Of a stretch of DNA of 55,616 nucleotides, positions 43,126 to 52,663 are shown piece after piece (position 1 is the first letter of the stretch; each line of letters starts with the position of its first letter). Source of the stretch: Gammaproteobacteria bacterium. GTDB lineage: Bacteria > Pseudomonadota > Gammaproteobacteria > UBA9214. A program made the position numbers and the translations under genes. Below the pieces are notes generated by a model. It was not told where the DNA came from. It did no database searches and saw only the letters and a list, made by a program, of their open reading frames with translations. Where the stretch lies: contig JAOTTU010000001.1 in the NCBI GenBank assembly GCA_029864225.1, positions 1-55,616 on the forward strand, in the 5' to 3' direction.

Positions 43126-45792
43126 TCAGAATGGCAATGACAACCCGGGATCGACCTGCAACAGCACGCGCCGGAATTCCTCCATGATGCGCGCCAGGGC
43201 CGCCTGGTCGTCTGCCTCGAAACGCAACACCAGAACCGGTGTGGTGTTCGATGCACGCACCAGGCCCCAGCCATCCTCGAAGTCGGCACGCAGACCATCG
43301 ATGGTGGAAACCTGCGCATGCTCGAAGTGCGCACTGGCCAGCAGGCGCTCGATGAACCTGAATGGTTCGCCCTCCTGCATGGCGACATTGAGTTCGGGCG
43401 TGTTCACGCTGTCAGGCAGGCTGGCGAACACCTCGGTGACGGGGCGTGCATCCTTGCCCAGAAGCTCGAGCAGCCGCGCGGCGGCATACAAGCCGTCATC
43501 GAAACCGTACCAGCGTTCCTTGAAGAAGATATGGCCGCTCATCTCCCCGGCCAGCAGCGCGCCGGTCTCCTTCATCTTGGTCTTGATGAATGAATGGCCG
43601 GTCTTCCACATCAACGGCTCGCCGCCGTGCTGACGGATAATGCCGTCGAGGAAGCGCGAGCACTTCACGTCATAAATGATCAGACCACCGGGGTTCCGGT
43701 CCAGGATATCAGCAGCAAACAACATCAGCACCCGGTCTGCCCAGATGATGTTGCCCTCGGTGGTGATCACGCCGAGCCGGTCGCCGTCGCCATCGAAGGC
43801 CAGTCCGATATCGGCCTGGGTCTGCCGGACAGTGTCGATCAGGTCCTTGAGGTTCTCAAGCTTGCTCGGGTCCGGGTGATGGTTCGGAAAGTTGCCGTCG
43901 ACCTCACAGAACAGCTCGGTGAGCTCGCAGCCGATCGCCTGCAGCAACTGCGGTGCGACGGCACCGGCCACACCGTTGCCACAGTCGATCACCACCTTGA
44001 GTGGCCGCTCCAGCTTTATATCGCTGCGGATACGCTCGATGTAATAGGGGATGATATCCATCTCCTCCACCCCACCCTGGCCGGATATGAAATTGCCGGC
44101 CTCGATACGTTCACGCAGTTGCTGGATGGAGTTGCCCGACAGGGTCTCGCCGTCGATCATGATTTTCAGGCCGTTGTAGTCCGGCGGATTGTGACTGCCG
44201 GTGACGACCACACCTGTCTGGGTGTCGAGATGGTTGGCGGCGAAGTACAGCACCGGGGTCGGCACCACACCGATATCCTTCACATCACAGCCTGTTTCCA
44301 CAAGGCCGGCTATCAGGGCCTGCACGAGCACCGGACCGGACAAACGGCCGTCACGCCCGACCACGACGGTATTGCGTCCCCGCTGAATGGCCTCACTGCC
44401 AATGGCGCGGCCAATCTGCTTTACTGCTTGCTGCGTCAGGGTCTGGTTCACGACACCGCGTATGTCATAGGCACGAAATATTGATGCGTCCACTACAGTT
44501 TCTGTTTCGTCCTCCGAGTTAAATTCCAGCGGGCCTTCTTCCACAATCACATTGTCCCCGCGCAAGGCCTCAAATTCCGGCGAAAGCTCATACAAGCTGG
44601 TCTGTCGGCCGGTCTCTGCGGTCACAGGCTCCTCATCCACCTCATCCACAACAACCGCCTCCTCTACCTGTTGCTCACTGTATTCCACAGACTCATCACG
44701 GGCATGGGCAATACCATTACGGGCCTGGGCAGTACCGATAATGCGCGTCATGAACTCGATCGTTTCCTGCATCTCGTTCAGACCACAGGGATAGTCACGC
44801 CGGGACTGCCCGTCCCGGACATCCTTGGCGAGATTGACCAGGCTGATCTGGTCCTGGTTCAACGCCCCGGACAGGCGCTTGAACAGCATCAGCGTGATTG
44901 CGGCCATGACGACGGCCATCACGAGAAAGGCCGCAACCACCCACAGACTGATCCTGGCCAGAAAGGCCGCGCTGCTCTGGGCCGGCCAGTAGGCGACCTG
45001 CCAGAGACTGCCCTTGACATCGCTGACGGCGATCGGCTCCCCTTCCTTGTAGCGTGCATCACCCTGGTGGCTTACCGTTACCGGCGCGCCCTTGGCACCC
45101 GTCTGCTGCAATTCCATGTAGCCGCTCAACTGGCGCGCACCGCCCAGGACCCCGGCAAACACCTCGCTTGAAAGCGACAGCATGACCAGCCCGACCACCC
45201 CGTCACCGGCCGGGTCCGTTACCCGCCGGATGATATTGATGTGCGATTGGGGCGTATTCATCAAGTGAACCTCGGCCAGCGGCGGCTTTTCACTGCCCTC
45301 TGCCTCGCGCATCTGGGCCAGTCCGGCATAACTCAGGGGCGGTGTGGCATCCGGACTGATCTGGTCGATCCCGGGAGGCAGCAATTGCACATTGATGACG
45401 GCCGGGAATAGCGTGGCGAGCAACACCTCACGTTCCCTGATGGCTGACTCATCCCGAGCCATCAACAGACCGGCTATGGCGGGGTCCCTGGCCACCCGGT
45501 CGATGCTGGAGCTGTAGAAATCCACCAGCGTCTCGACGTGCGCGGCAAACTGTTCAGTCAACCTGCCACTGTCCTGGTCGATGGTCTGTGAGATATAGTT
45601 GGCCGAGAACTGGAAGATGAACAGGGTAAGCACCGCCAGCACCACCACGGCGGCAACCATGATCTGCAGCTTGACCCTGAACAGGCTGGCACGCCGCACC
45701 TTGACGGCCTGCCTGGCCGGCGCAGACCCATGCGCTGTCGCATCGGTCTTGCCCTGCTTGCGTTTGAAAAAACTGGGTAGTGTCAGTTTCAT
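43126..45792 (-). CDS. algC: Phosphomannomutase/phosphoglucomutase with N-terminal membrane sensor-like region
   Basis: An 888-residue fusion. Residues 434-888 are a complete alpha-D-phosphohexomutase: VTGSHNPPDYNGLKI with catalytic Ser533, metal loop AFDGDGDRLG, sugar-binding GEMSGHIFF and phosphate site RASNTTPVLVLRF. It makes mannose 1-phosphate or glucose 1-phosphate for polysaccharide and nucleotide-sugar synthesis. The N-terminal half has a membrane segment near 43-65, a periplasmic region of about 215 residues resembling a sensing domain, a second membrane segment near 283-306 and a Glu/Val-rich linker. The long form also exists in Pseudomonas AlgC annotations. Glucose 1-phosphate supply could also serve the sucrose genes. 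Sits between dut and argB. Confidence 0.92.
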   Translation of the reverse strand: MKLTLPSFFKRKQGKTDATAHGSAPARQAVKVRRASLFRVKLQIMVAAVVVLAVLTLFIFQFSANYISQTIDQDSGRLTEQFAAHVETLVDFYSSSIDRVARDPAIAGLLMARDESAIREREVLLATLFPAVINVQLLPPGIDQISPDATPPLSYAGLAQMREAEGSEKPPLAEVHLMNTPQSHINIIRRVTDPAGDGVVGLVMLSLSSEVFAGVLGGARQLSGYMELQQTGAKGAPVTVSHQGDARYKEGEPIAVSDVKGSLWQVAYWPAQSSAAFLARISLWVVAAFLVMAVVMAAITLMLFKRLSGALNQDQISLVNLAKDVRDGQSRRDYPCGLNEMQETIEFMTRIIGTAQARNGIAHARDESVEYSEQQVEEAVVVDEVDEEPVTAETGRQTSLYELSPEFEALRGDNVIVEEGPLEFNSEDETETVVDASIFRAYDIRGVVNQTLTQQAVKQIGRAIGSEAIQRGRNTVVVGRDGRLSGPVLVQALIAGLVETGCDVKDIGVVPTPVLYFAANHLDTQTGVVVTGSHNPPDYNGLKIMIDGETLSGNSIQQLRERIEAGNFISGQGGVEEMDIIPYYIERIRSDIKLERPLKVVIDCGNGVAGAVAPQLLQAIGCELTELFCEVDGNFPNHHPDPSKLENLKDLIDTVRQTQADIGLAFDGDGDRLGVITTEGNIIWADRVLMLFAADILDRNPGGLIIYDVKCSRFLDGIIRQHGGEPLMWKTGHSFIKTKMKETGALLAGEMSGHIFFKERWYGFDDGLYAAARLLELLGKDARPVTEVFASLPDSVNTPELNVAMQEGEPFRFIERLLASAHFEHAQVSTIDGLRADFEDGWGLVRASNTTPVLVLRFEADDQAALARIMEEFRRVLLQVDPGLSLPF

Positions 45793-45850
45793 GGTGATTC
45801 CCGGGTATTCCTAGCGTGCTATCGACCGTACGGCGGGATTTATTGAGGAA

Positions 45851-46306
45851 TCAGTGGCGCCCGGTATGGCCAAATCCACCTTCCCCGCGCTCCGAGGCGG
45901 TGAATTCCTCGACCACCTCGAAATCGGCATGCACCACGGGCACGATCACCATCTGCGCGATGCGTTCGCCGGGTTGCACCGTAAACGACTTCTTGCCACG
46001 GTTCCAGCATGAGACGAACACCTGCCCCTGATAATCCGAGTCGATCAGGCCCACCAGGTTGCCCAGCACAATCCCGTGCTTGTGCCCCAGCCCGGAACGC
46101 GGCAGCAGCATGGCCGCCAGCCCGGGCTCCTCGATATGGATGGCCATGCCGGTCGGAATCAACGCGGTATCACCCGGTACAAGCTCCAGTGGCGCCTCGA
46201 CACAGGCACGCAGGTCCATACCGGCTGCACCGTCGGTGGCATAGTGCGGCAGCGGGAATTCATCACCCAGTCGCGGGTCCAGTAGCTTAAGCTGAATCTT
46301 GTGCAT
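45851..46306 (-). CDS. dut: Deoxyuridine 5'-triphosphate nucleotidohydrolase
   Basis: Hydrolyses dUTP to dUMP, keeping uracil out of DNA. The 151-residue protein has all five dUTPase motifs, including DGAAGMDLRACVEAP, LLPRSGLGHKHGI, GNLVGLIDSDYQG, RIAQMVIVPVV and the glycine-rich C-terminal RGEGGFGHTGRH that closes over the active site. Its start lies within the end of coaBC (20-bp overlap), so they are co-translated. Confidence 0.97.
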   Translation of the reverse strand: MHKIQLKLLDPRLGDEFPLPHYATDGAAGMDLRACVEAPLELVPGDTALIPTGMAIHIEEPGLAAMLLPRSGLGHKHGIVLGNLVGLIDSDYQGQVFVSCWNRGKKSFTVQPGERIAQMVIVPVVHADFEVVEEFTASERGEGGFGHTGRH

Positions 46307-47528
46307 GCAGTGGTATCACTGTGTCCTTGTTGTATTTGGCCAGGTAGTGCTCCGCGAGCAGCGCAACCAGTTGCCGGGCCAGGCGGGTCTTGCGGGTACG
46401 CCCGAATTGCTGCTCGCCCCCGTCCCAGAAGACCTGCAGGGCATTGTCATCCACCTCGAAGCCCTGACCGGGACCAACGACGTTGGCGGCGATCATGTCC
46501 AGCGACTTGGCGCGCAGCTTGTTGCGTGCGTTCGCCTCCAGCGCGTCAGTCTCGGCGGCAAAGCCCAGCGTGAACGGCGGCTCCGGCAAGGCGGCGACGG
46601 CAGCCAGGATATCGGGGTTGGGTTCCAGCACCAGGGTCATCCCGGCGGCGGACTTCTTGATCTTCCGCCCGGCCACGCTCTGTGGCCGGTAATCCGCAAC
46701 GGCGGCGGCGGCGATAAAGATATCCGTGTCCGCGATGTGTTCCATCACGGCGGCATACATCTGTTTAGCCGTCTCCACCTGGATGCCTTCCACCTGCTCC
46801 GGCAGCGCAAGTGCCACCGGCCCGGTGACCAGCGTGACCCGTGCCCCGGCCTCGGCGGCCGCGCGGGCAACGGCATAGCCCATCTTGCCCGAACTGCGGT
46901 TGCTGAGGTAGCGCACGGGGTCGATGGCCTCGCGCGTCGGCCCGGCGGTCACCAGCACCCGGCGACCGGCCAGGGCCCCCACCTGAAACAACCCGTCCAG
47001 CAGGCGGGCCAGTTCTTCGGGCTCGAGCATGCGGCCCGGACCGGTCTCTCCGCAGGCCTGGCTGCCCGTTGCGGGGCCCAGCACGTGCACCTGGCGCGTG
47101 CGCAAGGTCACCAGATTGTCCTGTGTGGCCGGCTGCTGCCACATGGCGCGGTTCATCGCCGGCGCCACGGCCAGCGGCGCCTCGCAGGCCAGGCAGACCG
47201 CCGCCAGCAGGTCATCGGCACGGCCCTGCACCAGCCGGGCAATGAAGTCCGCCGTGGCCGGCGCCACCAGCAAGGCATCTGCCCAGCGGGCCAACTCGAT
47301 ATGCCCCATGGCCGCCTCGGCCCGGGGATCCAGCAAGTCGCTGTGTACCGGCTGCCCGGACAACGCCTGCAGGGTCAGCGGGGTGATGAACTCCCGGGCA
47401 GCGGCTGTCATCACCACCCGCACTTCGGCGCCCTGCTCGCGCAGGCGCCGGACCAGTTCGGCACTCTTGTAGGCGGCAATCCCGCCGGTGACGCCCAGCA
47501 GGATGTGTTTACCGGATAACGTATTCAT
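46287..47528 (-). CDS. coaBC: Bifunctional phosphopantothenoylcysteine decarboxylase/synthase
   Basis: Two coenzyme A steps in one protein of 413 residues: CoaC flavoprotein decarboxylase (LLGVTGGIAAYKSAELVRRL, APAMNRAMWQQPA, active-site Cys in QACGETGPGRM) followed by CoaB synthetase (VLVTAGPTREAIDPVRYLSN, RSSGKMGYAVA). The ATG at 47528 gives the family start MNTLSGKHILLGVTGG. First gene of coaBC-dut-algC-argB and divergent from radC across a 286-bp spacer with two inverted dispersed repeats. Confidence 0.97.
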   Translation of the reverse strand: MNTLSGKHILLGVTGGIAAYKSAELVRRLREQGAEVRVVMTAAAREFITPLTLQALSGQPVHSDLLDPRAEAAMGHIELARWADALLVAPATADFIARLVQGRADDLLAAVCLACEAPLAVAPAMNRAMWQQPATQDNLVTLRTRQVHVLGPATGSQACGETGPGRMLEPEELARLLDGLFQVGALAGRRVLVTAGPTREAIDPVRYLSNRSSGKMGYAVARAAAEAGARVTLVTGPVALALPEQVEGIQVETAKQMYAAVMEHIADTDIFIAAAAVADYRPQSVAGRKIKKSAAGMTLVLEPNPDILAAVAALPEPPFTLGFAAETDALEANARNKLRAKSLDMIAANVVGPGQGFEVDDNALQVFWDGGEQQFGRTRKTRLARQLVALLAEHYLAKYNKDTVIPLHAQDSA

Positions 47529-47594
47529 TAGCCGGCAGTTTAACAGAAGACCCCGGGGAGCGGACATGGGCCTGTCGTCCCGGATAACGGATTG

Positions 47595-47645
47595 TTCCCA
47601 CCGCAGAGACGCGGAGTGCGTGGAGTGCGTGGAGTGCGCGGAGTA
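47595..47645 (+). repeat. Dispersed 9-nt-period repeat, copy 6 (G-type, expanded)
   Basis: G-type head CACCGCAGAGACGCGGAG followed by three more 9-nt units of the TGCGTGGAG/TGCGCGGAG kind, making it the longest G-type copy. It faces copy 7 across about 80 bp in the coaBC-radC gap. Confidence 0.8.
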
Positions 47646-47726
47646 ATGACATAACGGCCCATGGGAAAGTCCTACAGCAGAAAGAGTCTGTTGCGGCTTT
47701 TGTTGTGTGCTGCCGCGGCGCTACGC
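47646..47726. other. Spacer between converging repeats 6 and 7
   Basis: The centre of the 286-bp coaBC-radC divergent region. No gene is seen; promoters for coaBC and radC must lie in this region but no convincing -35/-10 pair was found. Confidence 0.35.
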
Positions 47727-47759
47727 TGTTTTCCCTGCGTCCACCGCGTCTCTGCGGTT
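47727..47759 (-). repeat. Dispersed 9-nt-period repeat, copy 7 (G-type, inverted)
   Basis: Reverse-complement G-type copy 55 bp ahead of radC; partner of copy 6. The transcript across the pair could form a long hairpin. Confidence 0.75.
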
Positions 47760-47814
47760 AGTCGTTTATGTTATGGCCCAACTGGCCCCATTAATTCAAG
47801 AGTAGTGAGCCGTC

Positions 47815-48492
47815 ATGCACACCATCCGCGATTGGCCGGCCGCTGAACGGCCGCGTGAAAAGCTCATCGCCCACGGCCCGGCCGCCCTCTCGGATGCCGA
47901 GCTGCTCGCCATATTCCTGCGCACCGGCGTCAACGGCAAGACCGCCGTCGACCTGGCCCGGGAGTTGTTGCAGGCCTTCGGGGGGCTGCGTCCCCTGCTG
48001 GCAGCGGACCGGCGCCGCTTCTGTGACATGCACGGGCTGGGCACGGCCAGCTATGTCCAGTTGCAGGCGGTGCTGGAGATGGCGCGCCGCCACCTGCAGG
48101 AGCAGCTGCAGCGCGAAGACGTCCTGGAAAACCCCGACAGCACCCGCCGCTACCTCGCCAGTCGGCTGCGCCACCTGCCGCACGAGGTGTTCGCCTGCCT
48201 GTTCCTGGACACCCGCCACCGGGTGATTGCCTTCGAGGAACTGTTCCGTGGCACCATCGACGGTGCCAGCGTGCACCCGCGCGAGGTAGTGAAACATGCC
48301 CTGCACCACAATGCCGCGGCGCTGATCCTGGCTCATAACCACCCTTCGGGCGTGGCGGAACCCAGTCGTGCCGACATCCAACTCACCCGCCGCCTGGTGG
48401 ATGCCCTGGCGCTGGTGGATATCCGGATACTCGATCACCTGATCATCGGCGACGCGGAAACCGTGTCGCTGGCAGAACGCGGGCAGCTGTAG
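47815..48492 (+). CDS. radC: RadC family JAMM-domain protein
   Basis: A 225-residue protein with an N-terminal helix-hairpin-helix-like part (ALSDAELLAIFLRTGVNGKT) and a C-terminal JAMM metalloprotease-like domain with LILAHNHPSGVAEPSRAD, holding the HxH...D metal ligands. The old name reflects a mapped repair phenotype that was later withdrawn; the actual function is unknown. It is divergent from coaBC, as in many gammaproteobacteria, and converges on the sucrose synthase gene (9 bp apart). Confidence 0.93.
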   Translation: MHTIRDWPAAERPREKLIAHGPAALSDAELLAIFLRTGVNGKTAVDLARELLQAFGGLRPLLAADRRRFCDMHGLGTASYVQLQAVLEMARRHLQEQLQREDVLENPDSTRRYLASRLRHLPHEVFACLFLDTRHRVIAFEELFRGTIDGASVHPREVVKHALHHNAAALILAHNHPSGVAEPSRADIQLTRRLVDALALVDIRILDHLIIGDAETVSLAERGQL

Positions 48493-48501
48493 ACTGCGCC
48501 G

Positions 48502-50910
48502 TCAGTGACGCATGGCCTTGGCCAGCGGCCTGAACTGCAGGGTGTAGAACATCTCCAGGTAGCGTTGCGTCTCGGCCCGCTCCAGGTCGGTGACATAACG
48601 CCAGAATCCGTACACCCGCGACAGTGTCATCAGGCGTTCCGCATACCCCTTCCAGGTATAGCGCTCGGTCACCCGCTGCAGGGCGCCCCGGGAAATACGT
48701 CGCCACTCCTCAGGGTTCTGCCGGCAGCGCGCAAAAAAATCCGCCATGCGCTGCGCCGCGGCACCGCCATGATTGGGATCGATATGAAAACCGGAAACCC
48801 CGTCCTCGATGATCTCCTGGGGGCCGCCGAAACAGGTCGCAAAGGTGGGCAGGCCGGTACCCATGGCCTCGATTACCGTGAGACCAAACGCCTCGAACAG
48901 TGCCGGCTGTACAAAGGCGCCGCCATGATCGGCAATTACGCGATACAGCTCGCCTGCAAGGGCCTTTTCCAGATACATGCCCAGCCATCTGACCTGGCCA
49001 TCCAGCTCATACTCATCCATCAGGCGGTGCATGTAGTGGATCTGTTCGTGCTCCTCTGTGCCGGCAGCCTCTGCCGGGTCGATATGCCCGGCGACCACCA
49101 GCAGATTCGCCTCGGCACGCAATTCGGGGCACTCCGCATACCATTTAACAAGGCCGGTAATGTTCTTGATCTGGTCCATGCGCGCCATGGTGAACAGGAC
49201 GGGCCTGTTACGGTCCTCCAGTACACCACGGATATCCGGCCGTGCCTGGCGACCAAACAGCAGCTCCTCGAATTCCGCCTGCAGGTGGCTGAGCCGCCGC
49301 TCGGTCCCGGTCGCGGGGAAATAGATCGCCGGGTCTGCCCCCGGCGAGACGATATTGAATTTCGGATCGAACACATCGATACCATGCACCACCCGGTACA
49401 GCCCCGGCATGGCATAGGCGCCATATGCCTCATACTGCCCCACACTGTCCTCCGTCCCCGCGATTTCCTGGTAGGTGGAGGTGATAATGAAGTCCGCCTT
49501 GTTCATCGCTATCAGGTCCGCGGTGAACTGGCAGGAAAAGTGGTACTGCGCTTCGTTTTCTTTCCAATAGAGGTCAGAGTAGAGGTATTTTGTTTTTTCC
49601 AGCGCGTGCGCGATATTGCACTGTGTCACCCCGAGCCGCTGCGACACGATCGACGCCACCAGGTTACCGTCTGAGTAGTTCCCGATAATAAGGTCCGGGC
49701 GCCCCCCGAGTTCGGCCAGCACCTCACGCTCGGCATCGAGGCTGAAGCGTTCCAGGTACGGCCAGACCTCGAATCTGGAAATCCAGTGCGGCAGTACTTC
49801 ACCGGTAGCATTCATGAAGGGGACGCGCAGGATCCGGGCATGGCGCGTCCCGGTGATCAACTCGCTGCGCTGATCACAGGAGGTCCCTTCAGCCTCGGGG
49901 ATGAGACGTGTCACCACCAGGATCTGCGGCTCGATATCAAGGCCCTGTTCCGCGAGACGGTGGTGCATTTCCTGTTCCAGGGCGCGCACCTGGTCGAGTA
50001 TATACACCACCTGGCCTCCGGTATCCGGACGCCCCAGTACATCCGACTGGCCAAACCAGCCGTGCGGCGACAGGATGGTTATAGAGAAAATCATCGGGAT
50101 GCACGCCAGGAAGTTCTCCAGATTGTCCGGCGACGGTGCCTCGAGTATATCGAGCAACAATTGCATGGTCTCGCGCATGCGCGCCGCATCCCGCCCCCAG
50201 CCAGGCTCGAATCCCATGGACCGCAGTTCGCTGCACAGCTCGTCCCAGTCCGCTGCGGGATCCTCACCCGCCAGGTAATCATCGGCAGCACGCAGTGTGC
50301 TGCGCAGTCCCCGCACATCCTTGACGGCTTCGTTCAGCATCAGTTGCTGTTCCCGGTAACTGTGCACCCTGAGAAAGTCCAGCAACCGTTGGTCTCCCTT
50401 GCCCAGGTCCTCGAACAAGCGGCTGGACAGACGCCGATTCAGAAACTCGACCCCGCGGCCGATGGAGCGTGCCTCGTGCATCTTGGGGAACTCGCGCGAG
50501 AACGGCTCCAGGTCGATCTCCAGCTCCCAGCTCCAGGCATCCTGGCTTCCGTTCACCAAACTCTCCTTGAAATACAGAAAGTTGCTGACGCTGATACGTT
50601 CCATGCTCATGGTGTCCAGATGCACCCGCAGGTATTCCCAGCGGCCAACACGCACTCGCAGCGCCAGGCAGATCCAGGCGGCGCCGACCACCGCTTCCTG
50701 CACCCGGTAGAGTAATTTTTCCAGTGGGCTGTTGCGCAGACTGTCCCCGTCCGGCTGCGCACACAGCCCGGCAAGCGCATCCTGCACATCACTACGCAGC
50801 AGAAACGCCCGCTTCATTCCCAGCAGGTGGTGCCACACCCGGTGAGTCTGGTTACGCTCCTGATGCATGTAGTTGGCAAGTGCCTCGAAAAATGCATCGT
50901 CCAGTGTCAT
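48502..50910 (-). CDS. sus: Sucrose synthase
   Basis: GT4-family glycosyltransferase that reversibly converts sucrose + NDP to NDP-glucose + fructose. The 802-residue protein has the SuSy N-terminal regulatory region (LDDAFFEALANYMHQERN start, IPMIFSITILSPHGWFGQ) and the GT-B catalytic half with RPDTGGQVVYILDQVRALE, LFTMARMDQIKNITGLVKWY and the E-x7-E motif PALFEAFGLTVIEAMGTGLP. Length matches bacterial and plant enzymes. The ATG at 50910 overlaps the fructokinase stop by four bases. Last gene of sps-spp-frk-sus; probably returns sucrose to NDP-glucose and fructose when it is no longer needed. Confidence 0.94.
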   Translation of the reverse strand: MTLDDAFFEALANYMHQERNQTHRVWHHLLGMKRAFLLRSDVQDALAGLCAQPDGDSLRNSPLEKLLYRVQEAVVGAAWICLALRVRVGRWEYLRVHLDTMSMERISVSNFLYFKESLVNGSQDAWSWELEIDLEPFSREFPKMHEARSIGRGVEFLNRRLSSRLFEDLGKGDQRLLDFLRVHSYREQQLMLNEAVKDVRGLRSTLRAADDYLAGEDPAADWDELCSELRSMGFEPGWGRDAARMRETMQLLLDILEAPSPDNLENFLACIPMIFSITILSPHGWFGQSDVLGRPDTGGQVVYILDQVRALEQEMHHRLAEQGLDIEPQILVVTRLIPEAEGTSCDQRSELITGTRHARILRVPFMNATGEVLPHWISRFEVWPYLERFSLDAEREVLAELGGRPDLIIGNYSDGNLVASIVSQRLGVTQCNIAHALEKTKYLYSDLYWKENEAQYHFSCQFTADLIAMNKADFIITSTYQEIAGTEDSVGQYEAYGAYAMPGLYRVVHGIDVFDPKFNIVSPGADPAIYFPATGTERRLSHLQAEFEELLFGRQARPDIRGVLEDRNRPVLFTMARMDQIKNITGLVKWYAECPELRAEANLLVVAGHIDPAEAAGTEEHEQIHYMHRLMDEYELDGQVRWLGMYLEKALAGELYRVIADHGGAFVQPALFEAFGLTVIEAMGTGLPTFATCFGGPQEIIEDGVSGFHIDPNHGGAAAQRMADFFARCRQNPEEWRRISRGALQRVTERYTWKGYAERLMTLSRVYGFWRYVTDLERAETQRYLEMFYTLQFRPLAKAMRH

Positions 50911-51803
50911 ATCAATTTCCAGTTGTCTATGAAGGTTTGGTAAAACCCGGAATCGTTGCATGTTGCCCCGCGGATGCCCGTGATGGCCGAGGCAAAGGCC
51001 TGGGCACGTTCCAGCATCAGCGGCACACTCCAGCCGCGCAGCAAACCCAGCGTCACCACGCTGGTAAAGGCATCGCCCGCTCCCACCGTGTCGATGACCA
51101 TGCTCTGGTTCTGAGGTACAACCCTGAATTCCTCGCCGCCAGACGCCAAGACCACGGCACCTGCAGCCCCACGGGTGACAATCAGTAGCTCGGCCCCGCA
51201 GCGGTCCTGCAGCTGCTGCATTTGTGCCTGCAGCCCGTATGCTTCCCCCCCAATCAGTGCCAGTTCAGCTTCATTCAGCTTGATCCAGCGCGCACCCCGC
51301 AGCAGTGACATGACGGTATCCCGCTGCCACCAGGGAGGCCGCAGATTGACATCAACCAGCCGCTGCAAGTCCCTGCCCTGTTGCAGCTGCTGCAATGCCC
51401 GCCCGGAGCCGGCATTGCGGACTGCGAGGCTGCCATGGTAGAGCAGCGCGCAGTCCGGCAGCGGCGGGATGGCGGCGGGGTCGATGTAGTCATAGGCCTG
51501 CTGGTCGACAATATCGAAGCCGGGCTCGCCGTCCTCGATGCGGATATCGACGCTGCCGGTCGGATGGGCCGAATCGAGCTGCAGCCCGGAGGCATCCATC
51601 CCCCAGGCATGCAGGGTGTCGCGTATCCTGCGGCCGAGGGCATCATCTCCCACCCGGGAAATAAACAGGGGCGCCATGCCAAAGGCCTGCAGATGCCAGG
51701 CGACATTGAAGGGCGCGCCGCCAAGCACCACACTGCCATCGGGAAACCGGTCGAACAGGACTTCCCCGAATATCACCGGGCGCTGGTCTGAAAAAGCATT
51801 CAT
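50907..51803 (-). CDS. PfkB-family fructokinase
   Basis: A 298-residue sugar kinase: substrate-binding GGAPFNVAWHLQAFG, adenine-binding NEAELALIGG region and the anion-hole signature DTVGAGDAFTSVVTLG with the catalytic Asp. It phosphorylates the fructose released by sucrose synthase, making fructose 6-phosphate for re-entry into sucrose synthesis or glycolysis. Sugar specificity is inferred from context. The ATG at 51803 overlaps the spp stop by four bases, and its own stop overlaps the sus start by four, giving a tightly coupled operon. Confidence 0.9.
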   Translation of the reverse strand: MNAFSDQRPVIFGEVLFDRFPDGSVVLGGAPFNVAWHLQAFGMAPLFISRVGDDALGRRIRDTLHAWGMDASGLQLDSAHPTGSVDIRIEDGEPGFDIVDQQAYDYIDPAAIPPLPDCALLYHGSLAVRNAGSGRALQQLQQGRDLQRLVDVNLRPPWWQRDTVMSLLRGARWIKLNEAELALIGGEAYGLQAQMQQLQDRCGAELLIVTRGAAGAVVLASGGEEFRVVPQNQSMVIDTVGAGDAFTSVVTLGLLRGWSVPLMLERAQAFASAITGIRGATCNDSGFYQTFIDNWKLI

Positions 51804-52663
51804 TCCGCCTGACCCGTCCCTTGCCGGTCCAGCCATAACCTTGTTGGTGGCATAAAATGCACGACACCTTCCAGCACCCCGGCGCTGTAATTGCCGTTCA
51901 TTCCGAGCAAGCCGCCAACGGCCAGGTAGAGTCGGCTGGAATTGCCCAGTGCAGCGGCCTGCTGCTGTGCGGCAGCGCGCACCTCGGCACTGGCATTCGC
52001 TACCAGCACCGCCGGGATGGCGCTGGACAACACCGCCAGGTCATTGCCACTGTCCCCGGCAAACACCGTGTTCGTATACGAGAACCTGCAATGCTGCATG
52101 AGAAATTCCACGGCATGCAGCTTGTTGGCCCGTGCGGGCAGCACATCCAGCAAACCTATCCCGGCCGGTTCGTCGACACTCCACACCAGGCTGGCATTGA
52201 CATGGTGCTTCACCAGGCACTGCCGGACATCATCAAGCAATGCAACCTGGTCGACATCCAGCGGTACGTAATAGCTCAACTTGTGAATATTCTGTTTTGC
52301 CGTTTCCTGTAGCCGCAGCAGCCGGTTGCCCGCCAGCAGCGCACTGATATCGGCGTGCTCCAGCCCGGCCCAGTCAGGTGCGATTTCTGCCTGCCAGGCC
52401 TGCTGCAGATGCCAGCCGTTTTGCGTCACTTCGAAGATCGTGGTACCCACATCCCCGATGACAAAATCAGGCCGCGGCAGGCGATAATTGGCAATCGCCT
52501 GTTCCACCAGTTCCCGGTGCCTGCCGGTCACATACACCAGCACCACTCCCGGCCGCGACACAAACCGGGCGAACCGCGCCCGCGCATCGGGCGATTCCGG
52601 CTGCGGACCGTTGGGCAGCAACGTGCGGTCGAGATCGGAACACAGCAGCAGCCGGGCCGTCAT
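51800..52663 (-). CDS. spp: Sucrose-6-phosphate phosphatase
   Basis: HAD-superfamily phosphatase, 287 residues, that removes phosphate from sucrose 6-phosphate. Motif I CSDLDRTLLPNG (nucleophile and acid Asp pair), motif II VYVTGRH, the lysine region PARANKLHAVEFL and motif IV VFAGDSGNDLAVL are intact, in contrast to the HAD domain on the preceding sps. Its start overlaps sps by four bases. Dependable because sequence and neighbours agree. Confidence 0.92.
   Translation of the reverse strand: MTARLLLCSDLDRTLLPNGPQPESPDARARFARFVSRPGVVLVYVTGRHRELVEQAIANYRLPRPDFVIGDVGTTIFEVTQNGWHLQQAWQAEIAPDWAGLEHADISALLAGNRLLRLQETAKQNIHKLSYYVPLDVDQVALLDDVRQCLVKHHVNASLVWSVDEPAGIGLLDVLPARANKLHAVEFLMQHCRFSYTNTVFAGDSGNDLAVLSSAIPAVLVANASAEVRAAAQQQAAALGNSSRLYLAVGGLLGMNGNYSAGVLEGVVHFMPPTRLWLDRQGTGQAE

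Noticed and set aside
47595..47645. CRISPR-like tandem repeat
   Set aside because: Units are only 9 nt and contiguous, without unique spacers, and no cas genes are in the window.
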